Source: CADDZO01 sp035294145 (lineage in GTDB: Bacteria; Chloroflexota; Dormibacteria; Dormibacterales; Dormibacteraceae). From it: DNA of 42,532 nucleotides. The stretch spans positions 1 through 42,532 of the forward strand of contig DATGLL010000073.1 of assembly GCA_035294145.1 (NCBI GenBank), in the 5' to 3' direction. Positions 16,517-23,791 of this stretch are shown one piece after another. Position 1 is the stretch's first letter. The number at the start of each line of letters is the position of its first letter. A model generated the notes under the pieces. It was not told the origin of the DNA and ran no database searches. It saw only the letters and a list, made by a program, of their open reading frames with translations. The translations under genes were made by a program, and so were the position numbers.

Positions 16517-17401
16517 ATGGGACCTGTGAGCAGCGGCGGGAGACGGTGGATCGGATGCTTGCTCCTGCTGGCCACGGTCACGGCCTGCGGGGGACCGACA
16601 CCGGTCGTCGGTCGAGCGCCGACCCCTCCCCCTCAGACGGCCGTCTCCCCCGCCCTGCCTCCGGCTTCCTCCCACCACGTGTTCGTCATCGTCATGGAGA
16701 ACCGCTCCTACCAGCAGGCGATGGCCGAGCCCTTCACCGCCCACCTGGCCAGCCAATACGCGGTCGCCACCAACGACCATGCGGTGGCGCATCCGAGCCT
16801 GCCCAACTACCTGGCCTTGACCGCCGGGACCACCTTCGGCATCACCGACGACGGCTACCACCGCCTCCCGGAGACCGGCATCGGCTGGCAGCTCAGCCAG
16901 CGTGGCATCCCCTGGCGCGCCTATATGGAGAGCATGACCGACGGCTGCTTCAGCAGCCCCTACCCCTACGCCGTCAAGCACAACCCGTTCGCCTACTACG
17001 GCGGGACCTGCCCGCCCAACGTGGTGCCGCTGAGCCAGCTCCCCGCCGACCTGGAGTCCGCCACCCCACGCTTCGTGTGGATCACGCCCAACCTCTGCCA
17101 CGACGGCCACGACTGCAGCTCCCGGGAGGCCGACGACTTCCTGGCCGGGCTCGTCCCCCGGATCCTGGCCTCGCCGGCCTGGCAACAGGGCGGCCTCCTC
17201 ATCATCACCTGGGACGAGTCCTCGGCGGACAACGACAGCAACAGGGTTCCGGCCATCGTGGTCGCCCCCAACCTGGTTCGACATGTGACCGATCGCTACC
17301 ACGATCACTACTCCGTGCTGGCCACGGTGGAGGACTGGCTGGGCCTGCCCCGCCTGGGGGAGGCGGCGCACGCCCAGGCCTTCGACGAGCTCTTCTTGTG
17401 A
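16517..17401 (+). CDS. secreted phosphoesterase lipoprotein (PF04185-like acid phosphatase/phospholipase C)
   Basis: 294 residues with an N-terminal signal peptide ending in a lipobox (LLLLATVTAC) and a Pro-rich spacer, so it is likely anchored outside the membrane. The catalytic domain begins VFVIVMENRSY (metal-binding Glu-Asn) and has HPSLPNYLAL (histidine) and ITWDES (metal ligands near the C-terminus), the pattern of the phosphoesterase family including AcpA and phospholipase C. It starts 13 bases after the MFS stop and probably belongs to the same transcript. No clear ribosome binding site precedes the ATG. The substrate may be a phosphomonoester or a phospholipid head group. Confidence 0.85.
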   Translation: MGPVSSGGRRWIGCLLLLATVTACGGPTPVVGRAPTPPPQTAVSPALPPASSHHVFVIVMENRSYQQAMAEPFTAHLASQYAVATNDHAVAHPSLPNYLALTAGTTFGITDDGYHRLPETGIGWQLSQRGIPWRAYMESMTDGCFSSPYPYAVKHNPFAYYGGTCPPNVVPLSQLPADLESATPRFVWITPNLCHDGHDCSSREADDFLAGLVPRILASPAWQQGGLLIITWDESSADNDSNRVPAIVVAPNLVRHVTDRYHDHYSVLATVEDWLGLPRLGEAAHAQAFDELFL

Positions 17402-17443
17402 CGAGGCGAGCCGTGCCCGTTCCCCGAACGGACCGAGCGGCGC

Positions 17444-17449
17444 TAGAGT
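17444..17449 (+). promoter_or_regulatory. possible -10 (TAGAGT) for the monooxygenase cluster
   Basis: TAGAGT lies 40 bases upstream of the GTG start at 17490, in a short gap after the phosphoesterase gene. The -35 region (TTCCCC) is poor. Confidence 0.25.
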
Positions 17450-17489
17450 GCAAGAGGGACCTGCAAGACGATCACCGAGGGAGGGCGCC

Positions 17490-18731
17490 GTGAAATTCAC
17501 CTGGTTCAACCTGATGCCATGGCCCTATCTGCCCGACGATTTCCGCGAGCGGTACCGATCGGTCTGGGTGGACATCCCAAACCGGCTCTATGACCCCGTC
17601 AAGGGCCATGCCCTGTACCACCAGTACATGGACCAGCTCGAGTACGCGGAGTCGGTGGGCTTCGACGGCATCGGGGTCAACGAGCACCATCAGAACGCGT
17701 ACGGGCTGATGCCGTCGCCGAACCTGATCGCCGCCGGGCTGGCCCGCCGCACCTCGCGGGCCGCCATCTGCGTGATCGGGAACTCGATCGCCCTCTACAA
17801 CCCGCCGATCCGGGTGGCTGAGGAGTTCGCGATGCTCGACGTCATCTCCGGCGGCCGGCTGATCGCTGGGTTCCCGGTGGGCACGGCCATGGACACCAAC
17901 TTCTGCTACGGCCAGATCCCGGCCCTCACGCGGGACAAGTACCGCGAGGCCCACGATCTCATCGTGCGGGCCTGGACGGCCGAGGAGCCCTTCGCCTTCG
18001 ACGGCAAGTACAACCAGCTACGTTGGGTCAACTGCTGGCCCAAGCCCATCCAAAAGCCCCATCCCCCGATCTACATCCCCGGCGGCGGATCGATCGAGAC
18101 CTGGGACTTCTGCCTCGACCACGACTACAACTACTCCTACCTCTCGTTCCAGGGATACAAGGCAGCCAAGGCCCTCATGGACGGGTTCTGGGAGCGCGTG
18201 GCGGCTCGGGGCAAGGACGAGTCCCCCTACCGAACGGCCTTCGCCCAGGTCCTAGCCGTGGCCGAAACCGACGCCGAGGCCGAGCGGCTCTACGCCGAGC
18301 ACGTCCTCTACTTCTACAACCGCTGCCTGCGCGTCTACCCCGGCTTCTCCGACCCTCCCGGCTACCGCACGATCGCGACCATCAAGCGCGGGGTGGTGGC
18401 GACCATGCGCCGCGAGAACCTGAAGCTCTTCCAGAACGTGACCTGGAGGGACCTGATCGAGGGCGGCATGGTCATCGCCGGCAGCCCCGAGACGGTGCGG
18501 CAGCGCATGGAGGAGCTGATCAAGTCCTTGCGCGTCGGCCACATCCTCTGCCTGCTCCACAATGGCAACCAGCCCGACGAGAAGACCCGCTACTCCACCC
18601 GGCTCTTCGCGGAGAAGGTAATGCCCAAGCTGCGCGACCTGTGGCCGGAGTGGAAGGACGACGACCGCTGGTGGATCCACCCGCTCGAGCAACGGGTGAG
18701 ACCGGAGGAGACCGTGGGAGGGCGCCGATGA
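17490..18731 (+). CDS. luciferase-like (LLM) flavin-dependent monooxygenase
   Basis: TIM-barrel F420/FMN-dependent oxidoreductase of the bacterial luciferase family, 413 residues. The N-terminal KFTWFNLMPWPYLPDDF strand, GFDGIGVNEHH (family active-site region), RVAEEFAMLDVISGGRL (the conserved AE..mlD..SgGR motif) and a C-terminal AGSPETVRQRMEEL block are all present. Relatives oxidise alkanals, alkanesulfonates or heterocycles using reduced flavin. The GTG at 17490 is chosen because GAGGGAGGG lies about 6 bases upstream and homology starts right after it; the frame is open to 17448. The stop overlaps the hydrolase start (ATGA). First gene of the six-gene oxidative cluster. Confidence 0.88.
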   Translation: MKFTWFNLMPWPYLPDDFRERYRSVWVDIPNRLYDPVKGHALYHQYMDQLEYAESVGFDGIGVNEHHQNAYGLMPSPNLIAAGLARRTSRAAICVIGNSIALYNPPIRVAEEFAMLDVISGGRLIAGFPVGTAMDTNFCYGQIPALTRDKYREAHDLIVRAWTAEEPFAFDGKYNQLRWVNCWPKPIQKPHPPIYIPGGGSIETWDFCLDHDYNYSYLSFQGYKAAKALMDGFWERVAARGKDESPYRTAFAQVLAVAETDAEAERLYAEHVLYFYNRCLRVYPGFSDPPGYRTIATIKRGVVATMRRENLKLFQNVTWRDLIEGGMVIAGSPETVRQRMEELIKSLRVGHILCLLHNGNQPDEKTRYSTRLFAEKVMPKLRDLWPEWKDDDRWWIHPLEQRVRPEETVGGRR

Positions 18732-19525
18732 GCATCCGTCGGGTGGAGACGCGGAAGGGCACCCAGGTGCGGGTCCTGGAGGCGGGGCCGGCCCAGGGAC
18801 GACCGCTGGTGTTCTTGCACGGCCTGACCGGCCTGCACGACGACCGCGACCGGCGGTTCCTCGACCTGCTGGCCGACCGCTACCACGTCTACGCGCCGGA
18901 GCTGCCCGGGTATGGGGAGTCGGCCGGCGAGGAGCTCCTGGAGGACATGCTGGACTTCTCGCTCCACGGGTGGGACGTGCTCGCCGCGCTGGGCTTGAGC
19001 CGGGAACAACCGGCGCTGGTGGGGCACTCGCTCGGAGGCATGATCGCGGCCGAGATGACCTGCCTTGCCCCCGAGCTCGTGGGCAAGCTGGTGCTGGTGA
19101 GCGCGCTCGGCCTGTGGTTGGACGACCATCCCATCCCCGACATCTTCTCCTTCCTCCCCTTCGAGTTTGGGGACTACCTCTTCCACGACCCTGAGCGCGG
19201 GGGGGCCCTCCTCACCGGGGAGGACTTCGACCAGACCGAGGCCCTGCAGACCTTCCTCGTCGCCAACGCTCGCCGCCTGGGGACGGCGGGCAAGATGCTG
19301 TTCCCCATCCCCGACCGGCGCATCGCGAAGCGTCTCTACCGGCTCGCCACCGACACCTTGATCGTGTGGGGCGAGTCGGATCGCCTAACGCCGCCGGTCT
19401 ACGCACAGCGCTGGGCCGACCTCCTGCCCTGTGCGGTCATGACCTGCCTCGCCGAGGCAGGTCACATGGTGCCGTACGAGCAACCCGAGGCCCTGGCTCG
19501 GGAGGTGATGGGCTTCGTGGGGTGA
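18728..19525 (+). CDS. alpha/beta-fold hydrolase
   Basis: 265 residues with a standard alpha/beta hydrolase layout: oxyanion-hole HGLTG, nucleophile elbow GHSLGG, acidic residue in WGESDRLTP, and catalytic His in EAGHMVPYEQP. Length and the cap region (FSFLPFEFGDYLF) are similar to C-C bond or ester hydrolases such as the meta-cleavage product hydrolases. The start is ATG 18728, overlapping the monooxygenase stop by 4 bases. Coupled translation suggests it acts on the monooxygenase product, perhaps an ester or lactone. Substrate unknown. Confidence 0.9.
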   Translation: MSIRRVETRKGTQVRVLEAGPAQGRPLVFLHGLTGLHDDRDRRFLDLLADRYHVYAPELPGYGESAGEELLEDMLDFSLHGWDVLAALGLSREQPALVGHSLGGMIAAEMTCLAPELVGKLVLVSALGLWLDDHPIPDIFSFLPFEFGDYLFHDPERGGALLTGEDFDQTEALQTFLVANARRLGTAGKMLFPIPDRRIAKRLYRLATDTLIVWGESDRLTPPVYAQRWADLLPCAVMTCLAEAGHMVPYEQPEALAREVMGFVG

Positions 19526-19537
19526 GCGTCGCGGCCC

Positions 19538-19562
19538 GACCGGCCCCGAAAGGGGCCGAGTC
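19538..19562 (+). other. stable hairpin with GAAA tetraloop between hydrolase and cupin genes
   Basis: CGGCCCC-GAAA-GGGGCCG (19541-19558) is a perfect 7-bp stem with a GNRA loop, extendable by GAC/GTC across a bulged A. There is no U-tract, so it is more likely an mRNA processing or stability element, or a weak terminator, than a classic intrinsic terminator. Confidence 0.45.
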
Positions 19563-19608
19563 AGAGGCCGCGGCGAGGCATCATTGATGAGGGAGGAGGA
19601 CGGCGGCG

Positions 19609-20175
19609 ATGTACGGCGTGAGGGAGTTCGTGGAGGACGCGCGCAGGATCATGGAGGTGCCAGGCGGCGTCCCGGACCGGGCGATGGCGGTGGCCCAGCT
19701 CGAGCCGCTGCTGCGCCGGGCCCTGGACGGGCCGGGGTGGACCGACCCCGCCTACGCGACCACGACCGAGGGCGAGCGAAGGGGATATCGCTACTACGAG
19801 AACCCAGACGGCTCGCTCTTCGTCTATGGCGTCCTCTTCCGCCCTGGCCACCCCACGCCGGTGCACGACCACGTGACCTGGGGGATCATCGGCGTCCACT
19901 CCGGCCTCCAGCGGACCACGCGCTACCGTCGCCTCGACGACGGCTCCGTCCCCGGCCGTTGCTCGCTCGAGCTGGTGGAGGACGCGGTCCTCGGCCACGG
20001 CGCCACCTATCCCTTGCTGCCCCCCCACGACATCCACCGCATCGAGGTGGTCAGCGAGGACGAGGGCCTGTCCATCCACGTGCTGGGCGCCGACCTCCGC
20101 CGGCAGCGTCGCCGCATCTTCGACGTGGCCGCCGGCACCTGCGAGGAGGTCGAAGGCGTCACCATGGCCCGCTAG
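19609..20175 (+). CDS. cysteine dioxygenase-like cupin
   Basis: 188-residue cupin of the cysteine dioxygenase superfamily. The Fe(II) ligands are visible as HDH in PVHDHVTWGIIGVHSG and the third His in PPHDIHRIE, the classic two-His plus one-His set. The Cys of the Cys-Tyr cofactor in mammalian enzymes is absent after HDH, as in 3-mercaptopropionate-type dioxygenases. Such enzymes oxidise a thiol to a sulfinate. ATG 19609 follows GGGAGGAGG at good spacing. It is third in the cluster, separated from the hydrolase by 84 bases with a hairpin. The exact thiol is unknown. Confidence 0.82.
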   Translation: MYGVREFVEDARRIMEVPGGVPDRAMAVAQLEPLLRRALDGPGWTDPAYATTTEGERRGYRYYENPDGSLFVYGVLFRPGHPTPVHDHVTWGIIGVHSGLQRTTRYRRLDDGSVPGRCSLELVEDAVLGHGATYPLLPPHDIHRIEVVSEDEGLSIHVLGADLRRQRRRIFDVAAGTCEEVEGVTMAR

Positions 20176-20529
20176 GCGATGCCCAGGGGGCCCGGCTTCC
20201 GCGCCACCTCAGCGATCGGCGAGCCCCCCGGGCCGGTGAGCTCGGCTTGGCCGGTGATCGTCCCCGGCGGCCGATCGCTCGCGGCCCGAGCCCCGCTCCC
20301 GGCGGGCCCTAGCCGCCAGGCCGCGCCTCCTCCCGCTCGGGTTCACCGAGACCACAGGCTCACCCCTGTCGTGACCGCTCGACCCGGGCACGGGAGGTTC
20401 AGGTGAGCGGCCACGTGGGCTCGGTTCGAGCCCAGGACCTGACCGGGCAGGCCCCCTCCAGACGCCGGCACCGCGGCCGGGGCGGGGATCGCGCCCGGAG
20501 ACTCACCACCTGTCGCCGGAGGGTTCCCC
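20176..20529 (+). other. about 350-bp non-coding stretch with strong secondary structure
   Basis: No convincing gene. A perfect stem-loop TGGGCTCG-GTT-CGAGCCCA lies at 20416-20434, and GCTCACC (about 20357) can pair with GGTGAGC (about 20402) to close a larger structure. GGAGGG ahead of GTG 20530 is the next gene's ribosome binding site. It could be a structured 5' leader for the downstream three-gene unit. I could not match it to a known riboswitch class. Confidence 0.35.
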
Positions 20530-21351
20530 GTGCCTGATCACGCCCGCTCGCTGCTCGTCGGTGCTGTCGCCTACCACCCTCGGGTGGTCACGGTGTGGGA
20601 GGGATTCAAGGAGTACTTCCGGGAAGGCGGCCTCGACCTCGACTACCTGCTCTTCTCGAACTACGAGCGGCTGGTCGAGGCGTTGCTGGACGGCATCGTC
20701 GACCTCGCCTGGAACACCAACACCGCCTACGTGAGCGCCGAGGCCCGGCTGGGCGGCCGGGCCCTGATCTTGGGCATGCGCGACGTGGACGCTGGCTACG
20801 CCAGCCTGCTCGTGACCCGCACCGACGACCCGCTCAGCGACCTCCGGGAGCTGGCGGGGGCCACGCTCGCCCTGGGCAGCCGGGACTCGGGCCACGCCGC
20901 CATCCTTCCGCTCCACTTCCTCGCCGCCGAAGGGGTGCCGCTGGAACGGGTGCAGCTGCTGCGTTTCGACACCGACCTGGGCAAGCACGGCGACACCGGG
21001 GACTCGGAGCGCAAGGTGGTGCGGGCGGTGGCCGAGGGGCGGGCGCGGGCGGGGGCGATCGGCGACGCCACCTGGGCGCAGTTCCGTGCCGAGCGGCTGC
21101 CCGAAACCGACCACCTCCAGGTCGCCTGGCGCAGCCCGACCTACTCTCACTGCTGCTTCACCGCTCGTCCCGACCTCGACCCCGCGCTGGCCAGACGCTG
21201 GCTGGAGCTCTTGCTTCGGATGGACTACAACGATCCCCGACTCCGCCCCGTCATGGACCTGGAGGGGGTCAAGCGCTGGCTCCCGGGGGATAAGGCGGGC
21301 TATGCCGCGCTCCAGGAGGCCATGCGTCAGCAGGGGTACCTCAGGGGGTGA
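20530..21351 (+). CDS. cytoplasmic PhnD/SsuA-like substrate-binding-fold protein
   Basis: 273 residues of the periplasmic-binding-protein type II fold. The hallmark phrases are FSNYERLVEALLDGIVDLAW, LVTRTDDPLSDLRELAG, LALGSRDSGHA and VVRAVAEGRARAGAIGD. It has no signal peptide or lipobox; the fold starts within ten residues of the GTG start. No ABC permease or ATPase gene is nearby. It therefore probably binds an intracellular ligand rather than serving an importer. An unusual YSHCCF segment near residue 211 puts a His and two Cys where classic PhnD has a ligand-pocket loop. It overlaps the next gene by GTGA, so the two products likely work together. Confidence 0.78.
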   Translation: MPDHARSLLVGAVAYHPRVVTVWEGFKEYFREGGLDLDYLLFSNYERLVEALLDGIVDLAWNTNTAYVSAEARLGGRALILGMRDVDAGYASLLVTRTDDPLSDLRELAGATLALGSRDSGHAAILPLHFLAAEGVPLERVQLLRFDTDLGKHGDTGDSERKVVRAVAEGRARAGAIGDATWAQFRAERLPETDHLQVAWRSPTYSHCCFTARPDLDPALARRWLELLLRMDYNDPRLRPVMDLEGVKRWLPGDKAGYAALQEAMRQQGYLRG

Positions 21352-22601
21352 TCCCGCGACGCTGCGATGCCGGCGACCTGGAGCTCGGCGGCGGTCTCGA
21401 GGTACTCCTCGACGCCGTCCTCGAGCCGATCGCCCCGGGCGACGAGGTCGAGGTGTCGGTGGCCTCGCGCGCCGTCGCTCTGGAGCTGCCGGGCTGGGCT
21501 CGCCGGCGCGGCCACCAGGTGATCGGCGAGGGAAGCGAGGGCACCGGTCCCGCACGCCGCTGGCTGGTCCGGCTGCGGCGCGGAGCGATCAGCCGCGTCC
21601 TGGCCCCCCCGCTCCCGCCTGCCGGCCCGCCCCCGCCGCTGCGCCGTGGCCAGCTGCGCGTCGCCAACTGGCGCGAGGGCCTCGGTCCAGCGCCGACGGT
21701 CGCCGACCCGACCGCCGGCTTCGCCCCGCTGGGGGCGGTGCCCGAGGCCGGAGCCCCGGCGTATGACTGGGCGCTCAACCGACGGGACCAGGTCTGGGCC
21801 GACGACCTCGGTTCGCTGATCGCCGGGGCGGCCGCCGCCCAATGGGACGCGACCCGTGATATCCCCTGGCAGGAGGCGGGCCCGCTTCCGGACCTCCTGG
21901 AGCGAGCGGTGTGCCAGGTCGTCACCTTCCTGGCCCAGAACGAGTACGCCGCCTACTACGTGCCGGCTCGCTTCATGCCCATCGTCAACCCCCAGTTCCC
22001 CGAGGTCCTGATGTGGCTGGCCAGCCACGCCTACGACGAGGCCAGGCACATCGAGGTCTTCACCAAGCGCGCGCTGGTCAACGGCGGGCGGGCCTACGCT
22101 TTCGCTGCGGCCGAGCGATCGCTGCACTCGCTCCTGCAGGAGCCGGACTTCTCGGCCTCGGCCCTGCTGCTCAACGTGCTGGGCGAGGGCAGCTTCATCG
22201 ACCTGCTGGAGTTCGTGGCCGCACACGCACCCGACGCGGCCACCGCGACCGCCGCCCGGCTGGCCGTGCGCGACGAGCTCCGGCACGTCCGCTTCGGCGT
22301 CTCCCACGTCGCCCGCCTGCTGGCTCGGGATCCCACGGCGCGGGATCGACTCGTCGCCGCCGTCGAGGCCCGGGCGGCACGGCTGGTCGAGCTCACCGGC
22401 CTCGCCCCGGAGGTGACCGAGGCCTTGACCATCATGGCGGCGGGGTCGGCGCAGCCAGCGCAGATCGCTGAGGGGGCCGCCGCGGTTCGCGACCTCATGC
22501 GCCGGATGGCCGAGCGCCGGGTCGCCCGCCTGCGCGAGGCCGGCTTCGACGAGGGCACGGCCCGCCGGATCTCGGACCTGCACACCCCCAACCTGATGTG
22601 A
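21348..22601 (+). CDS. TusA-like domain fused to a ferritin-like diiron oxidase
   Basis: 417 residues in two parts. Residues ~5-78 follow the TusA/SirA fold: LLDAVLEPIAPGDEVEVSVA, then ALELPGWARRRGHQVI, then WLVRLRRG. The sulfur-carrying CPxP motif is replaced by a GGG segment, so the active-site Cys is missing. After a Pro-rich linker (~86-125), residues ~140-400 form a ferritin-like four-helix bundle with a complete ligand set: E199, E231, H234 (DEARH), E280, E310 and H313 (DELRH). A WDATRDIPW motif lies before it. It is likely a non-heme diiron oxygenase or N-oxygenase type enzyme. It is coupled to the PhnD-like gene upstream (GTGA) and sits 7 bases from the flavoprotein gene downstream. 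Confidence 0.75.
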   Translation: MIPRRCDAGDLELGGGLEVLLDAVLEPIAPGDEVEVSVASRAVALELPGWARRRGHQVIGEGSEGTGPARRWLVRLRRGAISRVLAPPLPPAGPPPPLRRGQLRVANWREGLGPAPTVADPTAGFAPLGAVPEAGAPAYDWALNRRDQVWADDLGSLIAGAAAAQWDATRDIPWQEAGPLPDLLERAVCQVVTFLAQNEYAAYYVPARFMPIVNPQFPEVLMWLASHAYDEARHIEVFTKRALVNGGRAYAFAAAERSLHSLLQEPDFSASALLLNVLGEGSFIDLLEFVAAHAPDAATATAARLAVRDELRHVRFGVSHVARLLARDPTARDRLVAAVEARAARLVELTGLAPEVTEALTIMAAGSAQPAQIAEGAAAVRDLMRRMAERRVARLREAGFDEGTARRISDLHTPNLM

Positions 22602-22608
22602 GGAGGCC

Positions 22609-23736
22609 ATGGTGAGCACCGACTGGAACCTGACCGAGGCACTCGATCGAGCGGCAACGGTGGCCGAGGAGCACGCCATCGAGGTCGATCGCACCGGCAG
22701 CTTCCCTCGACGCTCGATCGAGGCCCTGGCCGAGACCGGGCTGCTCGGGCTGATCAGCTCGACCGAGGTCGGCGGCCGGGGCGAGGGCCTGCGGGCGGCG
22801 GCCACCGTGATCGAGCGGCTGGCCCGCAGCTGCGCGTCGACGGCCATGGTGACCCTGATGCACTACTGCGGAACGGCGGTGGTGGAGGCCTACGGCCCTC
22901 GCCGAGTCCGGGAGGAGATCGCCGCCGGCCGTCACCTGACCACGCTCGCCTTCTCCGAAGCGGGCTCGCGCTCGCAGTTCTGGACCCCGCTCTCGACCGC
23001 CACGCGGGCCGGCGAGGAGGTGCGCCTCAACGCCCGGAAGAGCTGGGTGACCTCGGCGGGCGAGGCCGACTCCTACATCTGGTCGAGCCGCCCGCTCGAG
23101 GCGGAGGGCCTGAGCACGATCTGGCTGGTCCCGGCCGGGGCCCCGGGGCTGGCGCTGACGGGCGGGTTCGATGGCCTGGGGATGCGCGGCAACGCCTCTC
23201 GTCCCATTACCGCCACCGAGGTGACGCTTCCCCCAAGCGCCATGCTGGGCCCGGACGGCGGCGGCCTGGAGATCATGATGGGGACCGTCCTGCCCTGGTT
23301 CCAGGTCCTCAACGCGGCCTCGTCGCTTGGGATCGCCGAGGCGGCGGTGGCGCGGACGGTCGCTCACGCCAGCGCCACCCGGCTCGAGCACCTGGGCCAG
23401 ACCCTGGCCGACCAGCCCATGACCCGCGCCCACCTCGCCCGCATGCGGATGCTGGTCGACCAGGCGCGAGGGCTCTTCTTGGACACGCTCGCGGCGATCG
23501 AGTCCCAACGCGAGGACGCGAGCTTGCGCGTCCTCGAGGTGAAGCCGGTGGCGAGCGAGGCGGCGGTGGCGACGACGGATCTGGCCATGCGCGTGTGCGG
23601 CGGCGCCGCGTTCCGTAAGGAGGTGGGCGTGGAGCGGAACTTCCGTGACGCCCGAGCGGCCACGGTGATGGCCCCCACGACCGACGCCCTCCACGAGTTC
23701 ATCGGCCGGGCGGTATGCGGCCTCCCCGTGTTCTGA
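22609..23736 (+). CDS. acyl-CoA dehydrogenase-fold flavoprotein, probably a group D monooxygenase
   Basis: 375 residues of the acyl-CoA dehydrogenase fold. It shows the N-terminal GLLGLISSTEVGG, the flavin-contact region TTLAFSEAGSRS, KSWVTSAGEADSY, and the C-terminal VGVERNFRDARAATVM. The catalytic base of true dehydrogenases (Glu in YEGT) is Ala here (MAPTT, residue ~355). Relatives lacking this Glu include flavin-dependent monooxygenases (DszC/SfnB type) that take reduced flavin and oxygenate N- or S-compounds. ATG 22609 has GAGGAGG just upstream and is 7 bases from the previous stop. Last gene of the cluster. Confidence 0.85.
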   Translation: MVSTDWNLTEALDRAATVAEEHAIEVDRTGSFPRRSIEALAETGLLGLISSTEVGGRGEGLRAAATVIERLARSCASTAMVTLMHYCGTAVVEAYGPRRVREEIAAGRHLTTLAFSEAGSRSQFWTPLSTATRAGEEVRLNARKSWVTSAGEADSYIWSSRPLEAEGLSTIWLVPAGAPGLALTGGFDGLGMRGNASRPITATEVTLPPSAMLGPDGGGLEIMMGTVLPWFQVLNAASSLGIAEAAVARTVAHASATRLEHLGQTLADQPMTRAHLARMRMLVDQARGLFLDTLAAIESQREDASLRVLEVKPVASEAAVATTDLAMRVCGGAAFRKEVGVERNFRDARAATVMAPTTDALHEFIGRAVCGLPVF

Positions 23737-23791
23737 GCCACGCCGAGCCCGACCACCCGTCGCCCCCGCGGGGCCGGGGCCGACCGGCTCG

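Noticed and set aside
20416..20434. T-arm-like hairpin as part of a tRNA
   Set aside because: No acceptor, D-arm or anticodon arm can be drawn around it.
20530..21351. Phosphonate ABC importer binding protein
   Set aside because: No signal peptide and no permease or ATPase genes; the fold is shared but the role is unlikely.
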